In this document: positions 8,518 through 17,093 of the stretch, piece after piece
Layout of the letters: the number at the start of each line of letters is the position of its first letter
Numbering within the stretch: the first letter of the stretch is position 1
DNA from: an uncultured Clostridium sp.
GTDB lineage: Bacteria > Bacillota > Clostridia > Clostridiales > Clostridiaceae
NCBI RefSeq assembly: GCF_910588715.1
Contig: NZ_CAJURG010000014.1
Coordinates: forward strand, 1-32,153
Length of the DNA stretch: 32,153 bases
Reading direction: 5' to 3'
Translations under genes and position numbers: made by a program
Notes under the pieces: generated by a model
Database searches by the model: none
What the model saw: only the letters and a program-made list of their open reading frames with translations
Told to the model about the DNA's origin: nothing

Positions 8518-9360
8518 TCATTCCTTTACTGCCGATGCTGCAATACCTTGTTCTAAATAACTTTGTCCTGCAAAAAACACTATTATAGCAGCTATTAAAG
8601 TAACAGCTGATGCTGTAAATGCTATATCAGCATTTTCTAAAGTGATATTTGGTAAATAAATTGATAATGGCCATAATGCCTTATCTTTTAAAAATGTTAG
8701 TGGTTGCTCTATTAAGTTCCAATACTCTAAAAACTGTAATACAACAGCAGACATTATACCTGGCATTCCTAAAGGAAGACCAATCTTAATAAAAATAACA
8801 AACTCACTAGCCCCATCCATTCTTGCTGATTCAATAATAGATTCTGGTATGTTACAGAAAAATCTATACATTATAAATACTGAAAATGTTGAAAATATAG
8901 CAGGTAATATTATACTTCCATGCGTATTAAGAAGATATAATTTATCTAGTACCAAATAACTTGATAACATTGTAACCTGAAAAGGCATTAACATTACTGC
9001 TATATAAATAATAAATAACACTTTCTTAAAGGGAAACTTATATCTTGCAAATCCCCAAGCTGCTGGAATACCCACTATAAGTTGTCCACATATTGATAAA
9101 AATACTATTTTTACAGAGTTCCAAAACATCACAAAAAATTCTGGAGTATCAAATAATAATTCTACATACGCCCTAAGTGTAGGATAACTAGGTAATAATC
9201 CCCACCTTACATAACCGCTTCCCCTTTCAGTTAATATTGGTGAAAGATAAGTGCTTAACTCATCAGCACTCATAAATGATCCTGATAATAAAAATACAAC
9301 TGGGAAACACATAAATATAGATAATGCAACTAATATAATAAATATTATTTTTTTCTTCAT
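8518..9360 (-). CDS. MalG-like ABC transporter permease (carbohydrate type)
   Basis: Inner-membrane permease of 280 residues with about six membrane segments, the usual length for the CUT1 MalG/AraQ family. The cytoplasmic EAA loop that docks on the ATPase is intact at about 176-198 (IESARMDGASEF, then KIGLP). It starts 20 bases after the MalF-like gene and should form a heterodimer with it. No ATP-binding subunit is encoded in this window. Either a shared ATPase from elsewhere (MsmK/MsiK-like, as for many Firmicute sugar importers) serves it, or the complex does something other than import. The substrate cannot be assigned. Confidence 0.9.
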   Translation of the reverse strand: MKKKIIFIILVALSIFMCFPVVFLLSGSFMSADELSTYLSPILTERGSGYVRWGLLPSYPTLRAYVELLFDTPEFFVMFWNSVKIVFLSICGQLIVGIPAAWGFARYKFPFKKVLFIIYIAVMLMPFQVTMLSSYLVLDKLYLLNTHGSIILPAIFSTFSVFIMYRFFCNIPESIIESARMDGASEFVIFIKIGLPLGMPGIMSAVVLQFLEYWNLIEQPLTFLKDKALWPLSIYLPNITLENADIAFTASAVTLIAAIIVFFAGQSYLEQGIAASAVKE

Positions 9361-9380
9361 CTTATAAATTTCTCCTTAAC

Positions 9381-10361
9381 TTAATCTTGCTTTTCCCATG
9401 CTCTTTGTAATAACATAATTAGTGCAAATATAATTACAGCCATAAGTACAGATCCAGCTGCCATTTTATTAAAGTCTAATTCCCTAAACCAATTATTAAA
9501 TAAGTGTTGCAGTAAATACATACTCTTATCTGGATAATCACCTGCAACTAAATATGCTTCTCTAAACACCTTAAAAGAATTAAGAAGAGATAATACTGAA
9601 ATTGTATATAATGTAGGTTTTAAACAAGGTATTGTTATCTTTGTAAAACATTGAAAATCACTTGCACCATCAACCTTAGCTGATTCATATATCTCCTTCG
9701 ATATAGAATTTAAACCGGCTAACCATAAAATAATGTTGTATCCTAAGTTTTTCCATATGTAACTAAATACTAATATCCAAAAGGCCCATCCTGTACTCAT
9801 CCAATCCTGTCCTGCTATATTAAATTTATCTAACACAGAACTTAAAAATCCTTGTTCATGAAAAACAATATTCCATATTAATACTATTGAAGCTATTGGT
9901 ACTGCCATTGGAATTAAAAAAGCAGTTCTTAATATCTTTGATGATTCAACAAACTTATTTAAAGCTACTGCTATTATTAATGATAGTGACAATAATAATG
10001 GTATACACACAATAACAAACTTTGTAGTATTACTAGCTGCCAACTTAAAAGCTGAATTATTAAATACCTCTATATAATTTTCAATTCCTACAAATTCTCT
10101 TGAAATTGCACTTTGAAATGACCTTAAAAATACATCTAAGAAAGGAAGCAGCGTAAATACTGCTACCCCTATTAGACTTGGTAAAACAAAATATAATCCA
10201 GTATACTTTGCTTTACTTCTTACTTTTTCTTTATTATTTTTTATTTTTGATTTATAAGTTTTATTTATATTTACCTTGCTTAGTTTATTTATCTTTTCTT
10301 TATTTAGTTCATTTGTTTTTAGCTTATTTATTTTTAGTTTACTTACTTTTAAATTTTCCAT
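9381..10361 (-). CDS. MalF-like ABC transporter permease with Lys/Asn-rich N-terminal extension
   Basis: Permease of 326 residues in the CUT1 MalF/UgpA family, with about six membrane segments from residue 54 on. The EAA loop is intact at about 225-245 (YESAKVDGASDF, then KITIP). The first 52 residues are an unusual cytoplasmic tail built from repeated K-I/L-N-K-L units, very rich in Lys and Asn and with no hydrophobic core. Typical members have a much shorter tail. The ATG lies one base after the stop of the preceding lipoprotein gene, and its GGAG site is formed by that gene's last codons, so this start is well supported. It should pair with the MalG-like protein. Confidence 0.9.
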   Translation of the reverse strand: MENLKVSKLKINKLKTNELNKEKINKLSKVNINKTYKSKIKNNKEKVRSKAKYTGLYFVLPSLIGVAVFTLLPFLDVFLRSFQSAISREFVGIENYIEVFNNSAFKLAASNTTKFVIVCIPLLLSLSLIIAVALNKFVESSKILRTAFLIPMAVPIASIVLIWNIVFHEQGFLSSVLDKFNIAGQDWMSTGWAFWILVFSYIWKNLGYNIILWLAGLNSISKEIYESAKVDGASDFQCFTKITIPCLKPTLYTISVLSLLNSFKVFREAYLVAGDYPDKSMYLLQHLFNNWFRELDFNKMAAGSVLMAVIIFALIMLLQRAWEKQD

Positions 10362-10362
10362 A

Positions 10363-12807
10363 CTACTCCGATAAGTATAAATCTAAGTTATCTATAACTT
10401 CATTTATAGCATCCTCTAAAGATATTTTTCCTTGTGTATATAAATCAAATTGCTTTGCAACTTCTTTTAATAATATTGTGTTTACTGTTGTAGCAACATT
10501 TAAACTTTCTATTTCACTTCTTAATCTATTTACATCTTCATCATTAGGATATAATACTTTTACTTCCTTTGAATTTCCAAACTGATCACTCCATCCTGTT
10601 GTACCTTGAACATAGTGATTTGTTGCTTGGTCAAATTCCAATTCATATCCTTCCTCTTTTAACCTTTCTATAGAAAAGTCATTTTCAAATTTATTAATAT
10701 TTATGCTAAATCCATAATTAGAATATATTTCATTAGATTTTGAAGTTATTAAAGATTTTATAATCTCTTTAGCCTGTTCCTTATTTTTTCCCTTGGAGTT
10801 TATTCCAACTGTAATTGATGGAATAAATATATTTTCTTCACCTCTACTTAAAACCTTATAGTCTATTTCAGGTAAATTATTTAAAAGTGTAATCATACTT
10901 CCATAATCATAAGACCCTGTAAGTCCCCCTAGAGCTAATAAGGAATTTCTTTCAAATAAAAATGAATCAGGATAGATAGATGGATTTAAATAATATTGTA
11001 AATCATATTCTGAATATATATCTTCATAATCCTCCTCATCATCCTCAACTATTTCTTCTTCAGCTTCAATTGAATCAAAAACTGCCCCATCTTCATTTAA
11101 GCTTGAATATTTATCTTCCATGGTTTTAATATAAGCTTCTTCATTAATTTTAATTTCAGAATAAATTTCATTAGCTTTTTCAAAGAAATTCCTTAAAGCA
11201 TCTTCATTTATATTATTATCTTTATTTAGCCAATCACTTCCATATAAATAATATAATGAATAAACTAATGAATTTGGAGTAAAGTAATTATCAAATATTC
11301 TTTTATCCTTTTGGTTTGATAATTTCTTTGTTACTTCTACTAACGAATTTAAGTCTGAAACTGATGCAATATCATCTTTATTTCCTAATAATATTGGATA
11401 TTTAAATGATGTTGCTATTTGATATATCTTACCATCAATCTTATAAGCATCTGCAATATTTTTAAATATAGTTTTACTTTCAACTAAAGGATTTATAACA
11501 TCACTTATGTCTTCTAATAACCCTTTTTTAATATATGACTCTGCTGATAATCCATCTAATATTATTACATCGGGACCATGTCCTGACATTATTTCTGTGT
11601 TTAAGGCTTTAATTGCGTCTGATTGAGTTTTTCCATCACCATAGTTTAAACCAACTTCATATTTAACATAAACATCTGGATGTTCCTTTGCATAGCTTGA
11701 AATTGCTTGTCTTATTGAATAGTTCTCTAATAATGAATATACTACAATTTGATTTTCTGGAACTGATGGTATGTTTTTATCATAAACAAAGTTAATAATT
11801 GCTCCATTTGAATCATTGTTAGACCAATTATTAAATATAGCTAAAAACTCACCATTGCTCTTTTCAATAAATGAAATTAAGCTCATTTCACTATCACCAA
11901 AAGATGAAATTGCAGAATCTATTATTTGTTTTGCATTTTCACTTTTCATATCATATTCATATAATCCTAAAGTATTGTAATAATAAATTTTATCTTTACT
12001 TCCGGAATTAATAAAGGTTGGATAATAATTAGAAATTTCAGATATTGTAGCTTTTTCTAAAGCTTCTAAATTACCTTTCTTCTTTCCACTTGTAATATCA
12101 TATTCAACTAATGAATCAAAATCATATATAATCAATGAATCTCCAACTATAAAGAAATCATTTATCCATTCTTCTCCTTCATATACATGCTTTTCTTCAA
12201 AAGTTTTACCATCAAACTGAACTATCTTTTCATTATTACTACCTGTGCTAAAAAATACATCTCCACTTAAACTGCTCTTAAAGTTAGAATAACTTCCATC
12301 TGTTGATTCTTCATCATCATTATAAACTGAAAAATCTAAATCAATTTCCTTTAAGTTACCTTCCTTATCTACTGTTGCATATTTATATTTAGGATTTTCA
12401 TAGCTTGACTCTGTTATTAGTTCTTTACTTTCATTTTCATTAAGTGGTTCTTGGAAATAATAAGATAATAATATTGTTTCATCATTTAAATATCCAATAC
12501 TATTAAAATATGTTTCTTTTCCTTCTTCCTTAGGTAACTTAAAATCATTTTTTGTCCATGTTTTTCCCCCATCTTCTGAAATAAAAAACACTGGAACAAA
12601 GTCATCTGTTGAATATCCAATCATTCCTATTTTATCATTCTCTAATAAACTTAGATTTTGTACTTCGACTCCTTCTGGTAGCTCGTACTTTTCTTCAACG
12701 TATCTCCCCATAGAGGATTTTCCTCCCTTTGTTGAACAAGCTACCATACCAAAGCATAATGTTAATGTTAAAGCTATTGAAAGTATTTTTTTTAAATTTG
12801 CCCCCAT
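10363..12807 (-). CDS. Lipoprotein joining a BNR/propeller-like region to a solute-binding domain (paralogue 2)
   Basis: Exported lipoprotein of 814 residues, with a lipobox GMVAC and lipidation at Cys24. Residues about 40-345 are beta-rich and contain a BNR/Asp-box (SEDGGKTW, 77-84), the motif of sialidase- and photosystem-assembly-type propellers. From about 352 to the end it is a sugar-type (family 1) extracellular solute-binding domain (VVYSLLENYSIRQAI, HGPDVIILDGL), so one chain is about twice the usual length. An acidic insert rich in Glu/Asp lies near 575-600. It resembles the gene at 12924-15245 throughout. A GGAGGT site precedes the ATG, and the two permeases follow directly. It probably delivers a ligand to them or senses it for them. 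The propeller's job is unknown. Confidence 0.85.
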   Translation of the reverse strand: MGANLKKILSIALTLTLCFGMVACSTKGGKSSMGRYVEEKYELPEGVEVQNLSLLENDKIGMIGYSTDDFVPVFFISEDGGKTWTKNDFKLPKEEGKETYFNSIGYLNDETILLSYYFQEPLNENESKELITESSYENPKYKYATVDKEGNLKEIDLDFSVYNDDEESTDGSYSNFKSSLSGDVFFSTGSNNEKIVQFDGKTFEEKHVYEGEEWINDFFIVGDSLIIYDFDSLVEYDITSGKKKGNLEALEKATISEISNYYPTFINSGSKDKIYYYNTLGLYEYDMKSENAKQIIDSAISSFGDSEMSLISFIEKSNGEFLAIFNNWSNNDSNGAIINFVYDKNIPSVPENQIVVYSLLENYSIRQAISSYAKEHPDVYVKYEVGLNYGDGKTQSDAIKALNTEIMSGHGPDVIILDGLSAESYIKKGLLEDISDVINPLVESKTIFKNIADAYKIDGKIYQIATSFKYPILLGNKDDIASVSDLNSLVEVTKKLSNQKDKRIFDNYFTPNSLVYSLYYLYGSDWLNKDNNINEDALRNFFEKANEIYSEIKINEEAYIKTMEDKYSSLNEDGAVFDSIEAEEEIVEDDEEDYEDIYSEYDLQYYLNPSIYPDSFLFERNSLLALGGLTGSYDYGSMITLLNNLPEIDYKVLSRGEENIFIPSITVGINSKGKNKEQAKEIIKSLITSKSNEIYSNYGFSININKFENDFSIERLKEEGYELEFDQATNHYVQGTTGWSDQFGNSKEVKVLYPNDEDVNRLRSEIESLNVATTVNTILLKEVAKQFDLYTQGKISLEDAINEVIDNLDLYLSE

Positions 12808-12865
12808 AAATTACCTCCATAACATTTATCATTATTTAAATTAAATTTATTACCTTAATATTATT

Positions 12866-12876
12866 CACCTCCTTTT
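12866..12876 (-). promoter_or_regulatory. Orphan perfect Shine-Dalgarno sequence between the two lipoprotein genes
   Basis: On the minus strand AAAGGAGGTGA, a near-complete complement of the 16S 3' end, is followed by no usable start codon or reading frame. The next gene has its own GGAGGT about 60 bases on. It could be a stabilising (STAB-SD) element that holds a ribosome and protects the mRNA 5' end after cleavage, as known in Bacillus cry and related transcripts, or the remnant of a lost gene. Confidence 0.4.
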
Positions 12877-12923
12877 TTTAATATAGTTTATTTATTTTTA
12901 TAAAAAACTTTTTAACAATTTTA

Positions 12924-15245
12924 TTATTCATTTAAATATACTTCTACATTATTTATTATTTTTTTTGCAGCTGCCTCTGGTTTAATCTTTCCTTCAATAA
13001 TATCTACAAATTGTTTTTCTACTTCTGTAATTAAAACTATATTAGTTTTACGTTCAACATTTAACTTATCTAAACGAGTAGTAATATCATTAATATCATC
13101 ATCATTTAAAAAGTAAATTGGAGTTTCTAATACATTTCCATCATCATCCATATCCTTATCTACATATTTTAAATAATGATTATTTTCAGAATTAAATTTA
13201 TATTCTTCTGTATTTAAATTTCCTTTTAAAGAATTAATAAACTTTTCTTTATTTGGAGTTAATGTTTGTGAATAAATATTTGAGTTAAGTAATTCTTTTA
13301 AAATTTCCTTTGCAGCATCTATATTCTTACTTTTGCCATTAATCCCTATTTTAGATATTGGATAAAAAATGTTTTTATTATCATTTTTTAAGATTTCATA
13401 ACTCATATCACCTTTTTCTAAGATAAAGTTATATAAATTTTCAAAAGTACCTGTACCATTTATACTTCCATAAGCAAATAATGGTGTATTTTTTCTGTCT
13501 CTCATTCCATTTACAATTATATTAGGTAAATATCCATCTACTTTTTCTGTTATTATAGTAAAACCTTCCATTTGCGTTTGCTGAACAAAAGCTTCATATT
13601 TTTCTTTTTGATATATATCATCTTTTTCTTTACTTATCTTATATATTTCTTCACATTTTTCTAAGAAGCTCGTAAGCTCTGCTTTATTAATCTTATTGTT
13701 TTCATCTATCCAGTTATTTTCAAATATAAAATAAAATGAACGTATAAATTCCTCTGGTGTTCCTAAATATTCAAATATTCTGCTCTCTGACTCTTTAGAC
13801 TTTTCTTTAATTATATTAAGTAATGAATCTAAATTATTCACTTCTTTTAATAAATCCTTATTACCTAAAAATACAGGAACTGAAATACTTAAAGGGAACT
13901 CATAAACTTTTCCATCTTTCTCGTAAGCATTAAGCATTCCCTTAAACATATCACTTTCATTAGAAACTACTATGTCTTTTATATCTGCTAATAAACCATT
14001 TTCTATATAAGAATCTACTGGTAAATCATCTAATATAATAATATCTGGTCCTTTTCCAGCCATTATTTCTGTGTTTAATAATTTTATTGCATCAGATATT
14101 TCTACACCTTTTCCTTCTGTTATTCCACATTCATATTTTATTGATATATCAGAATTTTTCATATTTAATTGAGTTATGAAACTAGATAAACTTGAATTTT
14201 CTAATAAAGAATATATCTTTATTTCATTTTCCTCTACTTCATTAGAAATATCATCACTATATTTATATAAAACCAAATTACCTGATTGGTCAGTTCTATT
14301 ATTCATTAAGAAAATATAATCTGTTTCGTTTATTTTTATAAAATCATCTATATAAAGACTTTTATTATTTATATACTTAGAATTAGAAATTACCTTTTCA
14401 CTTTTATTATTTTCTAAGTCATACTTATATAAATTAGAATTATTACAGTAATATAAATAATCTTCTGTTGGAGCACTAATTATATCTTTTTCTCCAGGGA
14501 TTTCTTTTATATTATCCATTAATTCATTTAATGAATTTTCTTTTTCTCCTGTGTTTATATTGTAACTAATCATTTCATCTTCTACTGTTATGATTAATAA
14601 ATCATCTACATTAGAAAAACCATTAATCTCTGAATCTACTTTATATCTATGTCTTTCAGTATATGTTTCTTTGTCTATTTGAATTAAAGTATTACCTCTT
14701 ACTAAACCAATTAAATCACCATTATTTAACTCTATAAATCTTATTGGCATATCTTCAATCTGGGTGCTTGTCTGAGATAGGTTTAAATTAACTTTTTCAA
14801 ATTCCATATTTTCATTTGTTATAAAATATTGAGTACTTTCATCCTCAATCCTTTCAGCTGACACTGTAAATGAACTTATTATTTGTCCATTACTAAGTAT
14901 GCTTGAAAATAATTCATGTTCAGTACTGGTAGGTAAATTTCCTCTGTCAATATTTACTTCATTCCAATTTTCTCCAAAATCCAAAGAAATAAACACCTTC
15001 TTATTAAGGTTTTCATCTCCTATTATTGTCATTATTTCTCCTGTATTAATTTTTTTAATATCCATTATGTAGCAAGTTCCAGAGGGCATTTTTAATACTT
15101 TTTCTATGTAGCCAGTTTTCTTACTTGTTTCTGTTACTTGTAAGTCACTATCTTTATCTTTATTTTGATTTTCTGGACTACTACACCCCGTTAATGTTAT
15201 TAATGTCATACAAATTATTATGTTTCTTATTAGTTTTCTTTTCAT
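12924..15245 (-). CDS. Lipoprotein joining a BNR/propeller-like region to a solute-binding domain (paralogue 1)
   Basis: First gene of the operon; 773 residues. Signal peptide with lipobox LTGC gives lipidation at Cys21. An N-terminal beta-rich region contains one Asp-box-like motif (SLDFGENW, 87-94). From about residue 335 on comes a family-1 solute-binding domain (IKIYSLLENSSL, then GKGPDIIILDDL). Order, motifs and length parallel the next gene, so the pair is a tandem duplication that has diverged considerably. A GGAAGG site precedes the ATG. A TATAAT element about 40 bases upstream (minus strand) is a plausible -10, but no good -35 is visible. Two binding proteins for one permease pair suggests two ligands or a receptor-coreceptor arrangement; this is inference. 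Confidence 0.85.
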   Translation of the reverse strand: MKRKLIRNIIICMTLITLTGCSSPENQNKDKDSDLQVTETSKKTGYIEKVLKMPSGTCYIMDIKKINTGEIMTIIGDENLNKKVFISLDFGENWNEVNIDRGNLPTSTEHELFSSILSNGQIISSFTVSAERIEDESTQYFITNENMEFEKVNLNLSQTSTQIEDMPIRFIELNNGDLIGLVRGNTLIQIDKETYTERHRYKVDSEINGFSNVDDLLIITVEDEMISYNINTGEKENSLNELMDNIKEIPGEKDIISAPTEDYLYYCNNSNLYKYDLENNKSEKVISNSKYINNKSLYIDDFIKINETDYIFLMNNRTDQSGNLVLYKYSDDISNEVEENEIKIYSLLENSSLSSFITQLNMKNSDISIKYECGITEGKGVEISDAIKLLNTEIMAGKGPDIIILDDLPVDSYIENGLLADIKDIVVSNESDMFKGMLNAYEKDGKVYEFPLSISVPVFLGNKDLLKEVNNLDSLLNIIKEKSKESESRIFEYLGTPEEFIRSFYFIFENNWIDENNKINKAELTSFLEKCEEIYKISKEKDDIYQKEKYEAFVQQTQMEGFTIITEKVDGYLPNIIVNGMRDRKNTPLFAYGSINGTGTFENLYNFILEKGDMSYEILKNDNKNIFYPISKIGINGKSKNIDAAKEILKELLNSNIYSQTLTPNKEKFINSLKGNLNTEEYKFNSENNHYLKYVDKDMDDDGNVLETPIYFLNDDDINDITTRLDKLNVERKTNIVLITEVEKQFVDIIEGKIKPEAAAKKIINNVEVYLNE

Positions 15246-15320
15246 TTATTTTACCTTCCTTTCTAAGCCTATAATATATATTATATACTATTTTAATATA
15301 AAATAACTAATTTTACACTA

Positions 15321-15349
15321 TTTACATGCAAAATTTTTTGTTGTATTAT
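15321..15349 (+). promoter_or_regulatory. Sigma-A type promoter of the small secreted-protein gene
   Basis: TTTACA at 15321-15326, a 17-base spacer, then TATTAT at 15344-15349. This is close to consensus and 35 bases before the ATG at 15384, with an AAAGGGGG site in between. Confidence 0.7.
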
Positions 15350-15383
15350 TATATTGTAAATAAAAAAAGGGGGATTAATTAAA

Positions 15384-15692
15384 ATGAAATTTTCAAAACT
15401 TACTAAAAAAATATTATGTTCTTTTGCTTTAGGATTTACTATACTTTCAAGTTTTAATGCAATTAATGCTCATGCAGCTACAGTTACTTGTAAAACTGGA
15501 CACTTAGTAATTAAATCTGCTCCATCAAACAGTTCATCTACTGCTGGGTATTTTTATCCGAATGAGTATTTTTATACTAGCTCTAGTTACAATAATGGAA
15601 GAGATACATTTTTTGAGTACAGAGCTTATTCTGGTAATATGAGATATGTAAATTATAAGCAAACTACTGGTACTTATGAGGTTACTAACTAA
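15384..15692 (+). CDS. Small secreted protein, possible SH3-like fold
   Basis: A 102-residue protein with a classical signal peptide: a basic start, a hydrophobic stretch, and a likely cleavage at AHA-A near residue 31-32. The mature 70 residues are rich in Ser, Tyr and Thr, with alternating hydrophobics. The segment LVIKSAPSNSSSTAGYFYPN resembles the 'L-N-v-R-s-x-P-s-t-s-s-x-v-i-G' opening of bacterial SH3 domains, so a wall-binding or small SH3-like domain is possible. There is no catalytic domain. It has its own promoter and terminator and is therefore monocistronic. It is divergent from the lipoprotein operon; a functional link is not shown. Confidence 0.8.
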   Translation: MKFSKLTKKILCSFALGFTILSSFNAINAHAATVTCKTGHLVIKSAPSNSSSTAGYFYPNEYFYTSSSYNNGRDTFFEYRAYSGNMRYVNYKQTTGTYEVTN

Positions 15693-15763
15693 TTCATCTA
15701 AAATTTCATTTTTATATTTTTAGCATAAAAACTTAACAGATACATATAAATTTGAAAATATTA

Positions 15764-15798
15764 AAAAGAACAGTATCAATTTTTAATACTGTTCTTTT
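15764..15798 (+). terminator. Terminator of the small secreted-protein gene
   Basis: A 13-bp perfect stem (15764-15776 with 15786-15798, core AGAACAGTAT) has a 9-base loop, and its 3' arm ends in TTTT. It lies about 70 bases after the stop at 15692. Confidence 0.75.
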
Positions 15799-15821
15799 AA
15801 TATCTATTTTCTTAACATAAT

Positions 15822-15847
15822 AAAAAAGCCAGCTTTCGCTGACTTTT
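15822..15847 (-). terminator. Terminator of the cation efflux gene
   Basis: On the minus strand, a 10-bp stem with one U-G pair (15847-15838 with 15833-15824) closes a GAAA tetraloop and is followed by six T. It begins within the stop codon of the cation diffusion facilitator gene. Confidence 0.8.
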
Positions 15848-16748
15848 ATATTGCCCATTTTTTATTTCCTGTAAAAGATACATTTAACCATTTTTTATAA
15901 TCAATATGCTTAATTGCATCATTTATTTCTTCTCTTACATTATCCATTTGGTCTAATGTTTTAAGCTTACTATCTTTATTATAAATAAAATCAATTTCAA
16001 TTCTAAGCTCACGCCCAATTTTAGATACTCTTGCTATAGAATCTTCAAAATTATATTCTTCTTCAATTTCTTTAACTAATACATATATATCATCATTAAT
16101 TTCATCATCTGCTTTTACACAAATTACTTCCTTAAAGCTTTCTATAAAACCTTTTATGGGTATTCTAATACATACTAATGATACAACAGCTGTCATTACT
16201 GGATCAATATAAGGATTTAAGAAATTTAATTTTGTATTTGATATAATAATTGCTACTATAAAAGCTACTAAAACTGCTGTACTTAAAGATGTATCCATAA
16301 GCCATTGAGTAAATTCAGCCTTAATAAGCTCTGAAGATAAAGCCTTTGACTTTAATTTCATATATAAAGAAATTGCTCCACAACCAATAACTGATACAAC
16401 TGAATATATAATTGCTAATCCAAACTCTAAATTATTTCCACCGGCTACTATTGTTTTTATAGCTCCAACTAATGAATATAAACACATAATAGCTATTATT
16501 AATGATTTTATTGAAATAACTATTGGTTCTAAAATATGTTTACCAAAAGGAAACTTTTCAAAATCTCTCTTTGCCATATAATTATTAATGTAAAGAGATA
16601 ACATTGATAACATTACGCTGATAAATGAATATAATCCATCGAATATAATCATATCAGAATTTAACGCTCAACCCCATGCAATACCAAATAGTGCAAAGAA
16701 TAACGCACCTACTACAGATAGTTTTAATATTTTATTCTCTAGCTTCAT
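15846..16748 (-). pseudogene. Cation diffusion facilitator (CDF) transporter gene with in-frame TGA at codon 27
   Basis: CDF transporters exchange divalent metal ions (Zn, Fe, Mn, Co) for protons across the membrane. The frame opens at an ATG at 16748 behind a GGGGTGAGGA site and reads MKLENKILKLSVVGALFFAL through FGIAWG, which is the normal first membrane helix. It then meets TGA at 16670-16668. The frame continues without a shift to 15846: the next residues ALNSDMIIFDGLYS carry the metal-site Asp of helix 2, followed by FPFGKHILEP, further membrane helices and a C-terminal cytoplasmic domain. The restart ATG at 16652 has no ribosome site and would lose helix 1. The total is 301 codons, normal for the family. 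A single T-to-G change from TTA (Leu) would explain the stop. A sequencing error is possible. Confidence 0.8.
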
Positions 16749-17093
16749 TATCCTCACCCCTATTTCTTTAATTTTAATTTTTTCAAAACTAGATAATTAT
16801 ATAATATACTACATGTCTTTCTTTTGTAATGATTAAAATGCTGAGAAATTGCAATTAATATATTCACTTATACTATTGGAAAATTTTAAAAATAGCTTAA
16901 ATGTACTTAATTTTATTTAAAATGTACATATTTTAATATTATTTTTACATTTTCTACTTATTTAATAACATAATAAATAATTTATTATATTAAATATTGT
17001 ATTTTTTTATTAATAAATTTTAACTATATGTTATTAAAAAATAAGTATATAATATCAAGTGAAAATTATTTTAATAAAGGAGATTTTTCATAA
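16749..17093. other. Intergenic region between CDF and chromate transporter genes
   Basis: These 345 bases hold no gene I can support. They must contain divergent promoters. A TATAAT at 17048-17053 is a -10 candidate for the chromate transporter genes, without a good -35. AAATGTAC occurs at 16899-16906 and again at 16920-16927, 21 bp (two helical turns) apart, a possible regulator site. On the minus strand TATATT/TATAAT sequences near 16797-16810 could be the -10 of the CDF gene. Confidence 0.4.

Noticed and set aside
10178..10585. 135-codon open frame on the plus strand opposite the permease and lipoprotein genes
   Set aside because: It is antisense to two well-supported genes, has a low-complexity Tyr/Leu/Phe composition from AT-rich complementary codons, and has no ribosome site.
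16668..16670. TGA in the CDF gene read as selenocysteine
   Set aside because: The position is in a membrane helix where the family has an ordinary hydrophobic residue, and no convincing SECIS-like hairpin follows the codon. Nonsense mutation or error is simpler.
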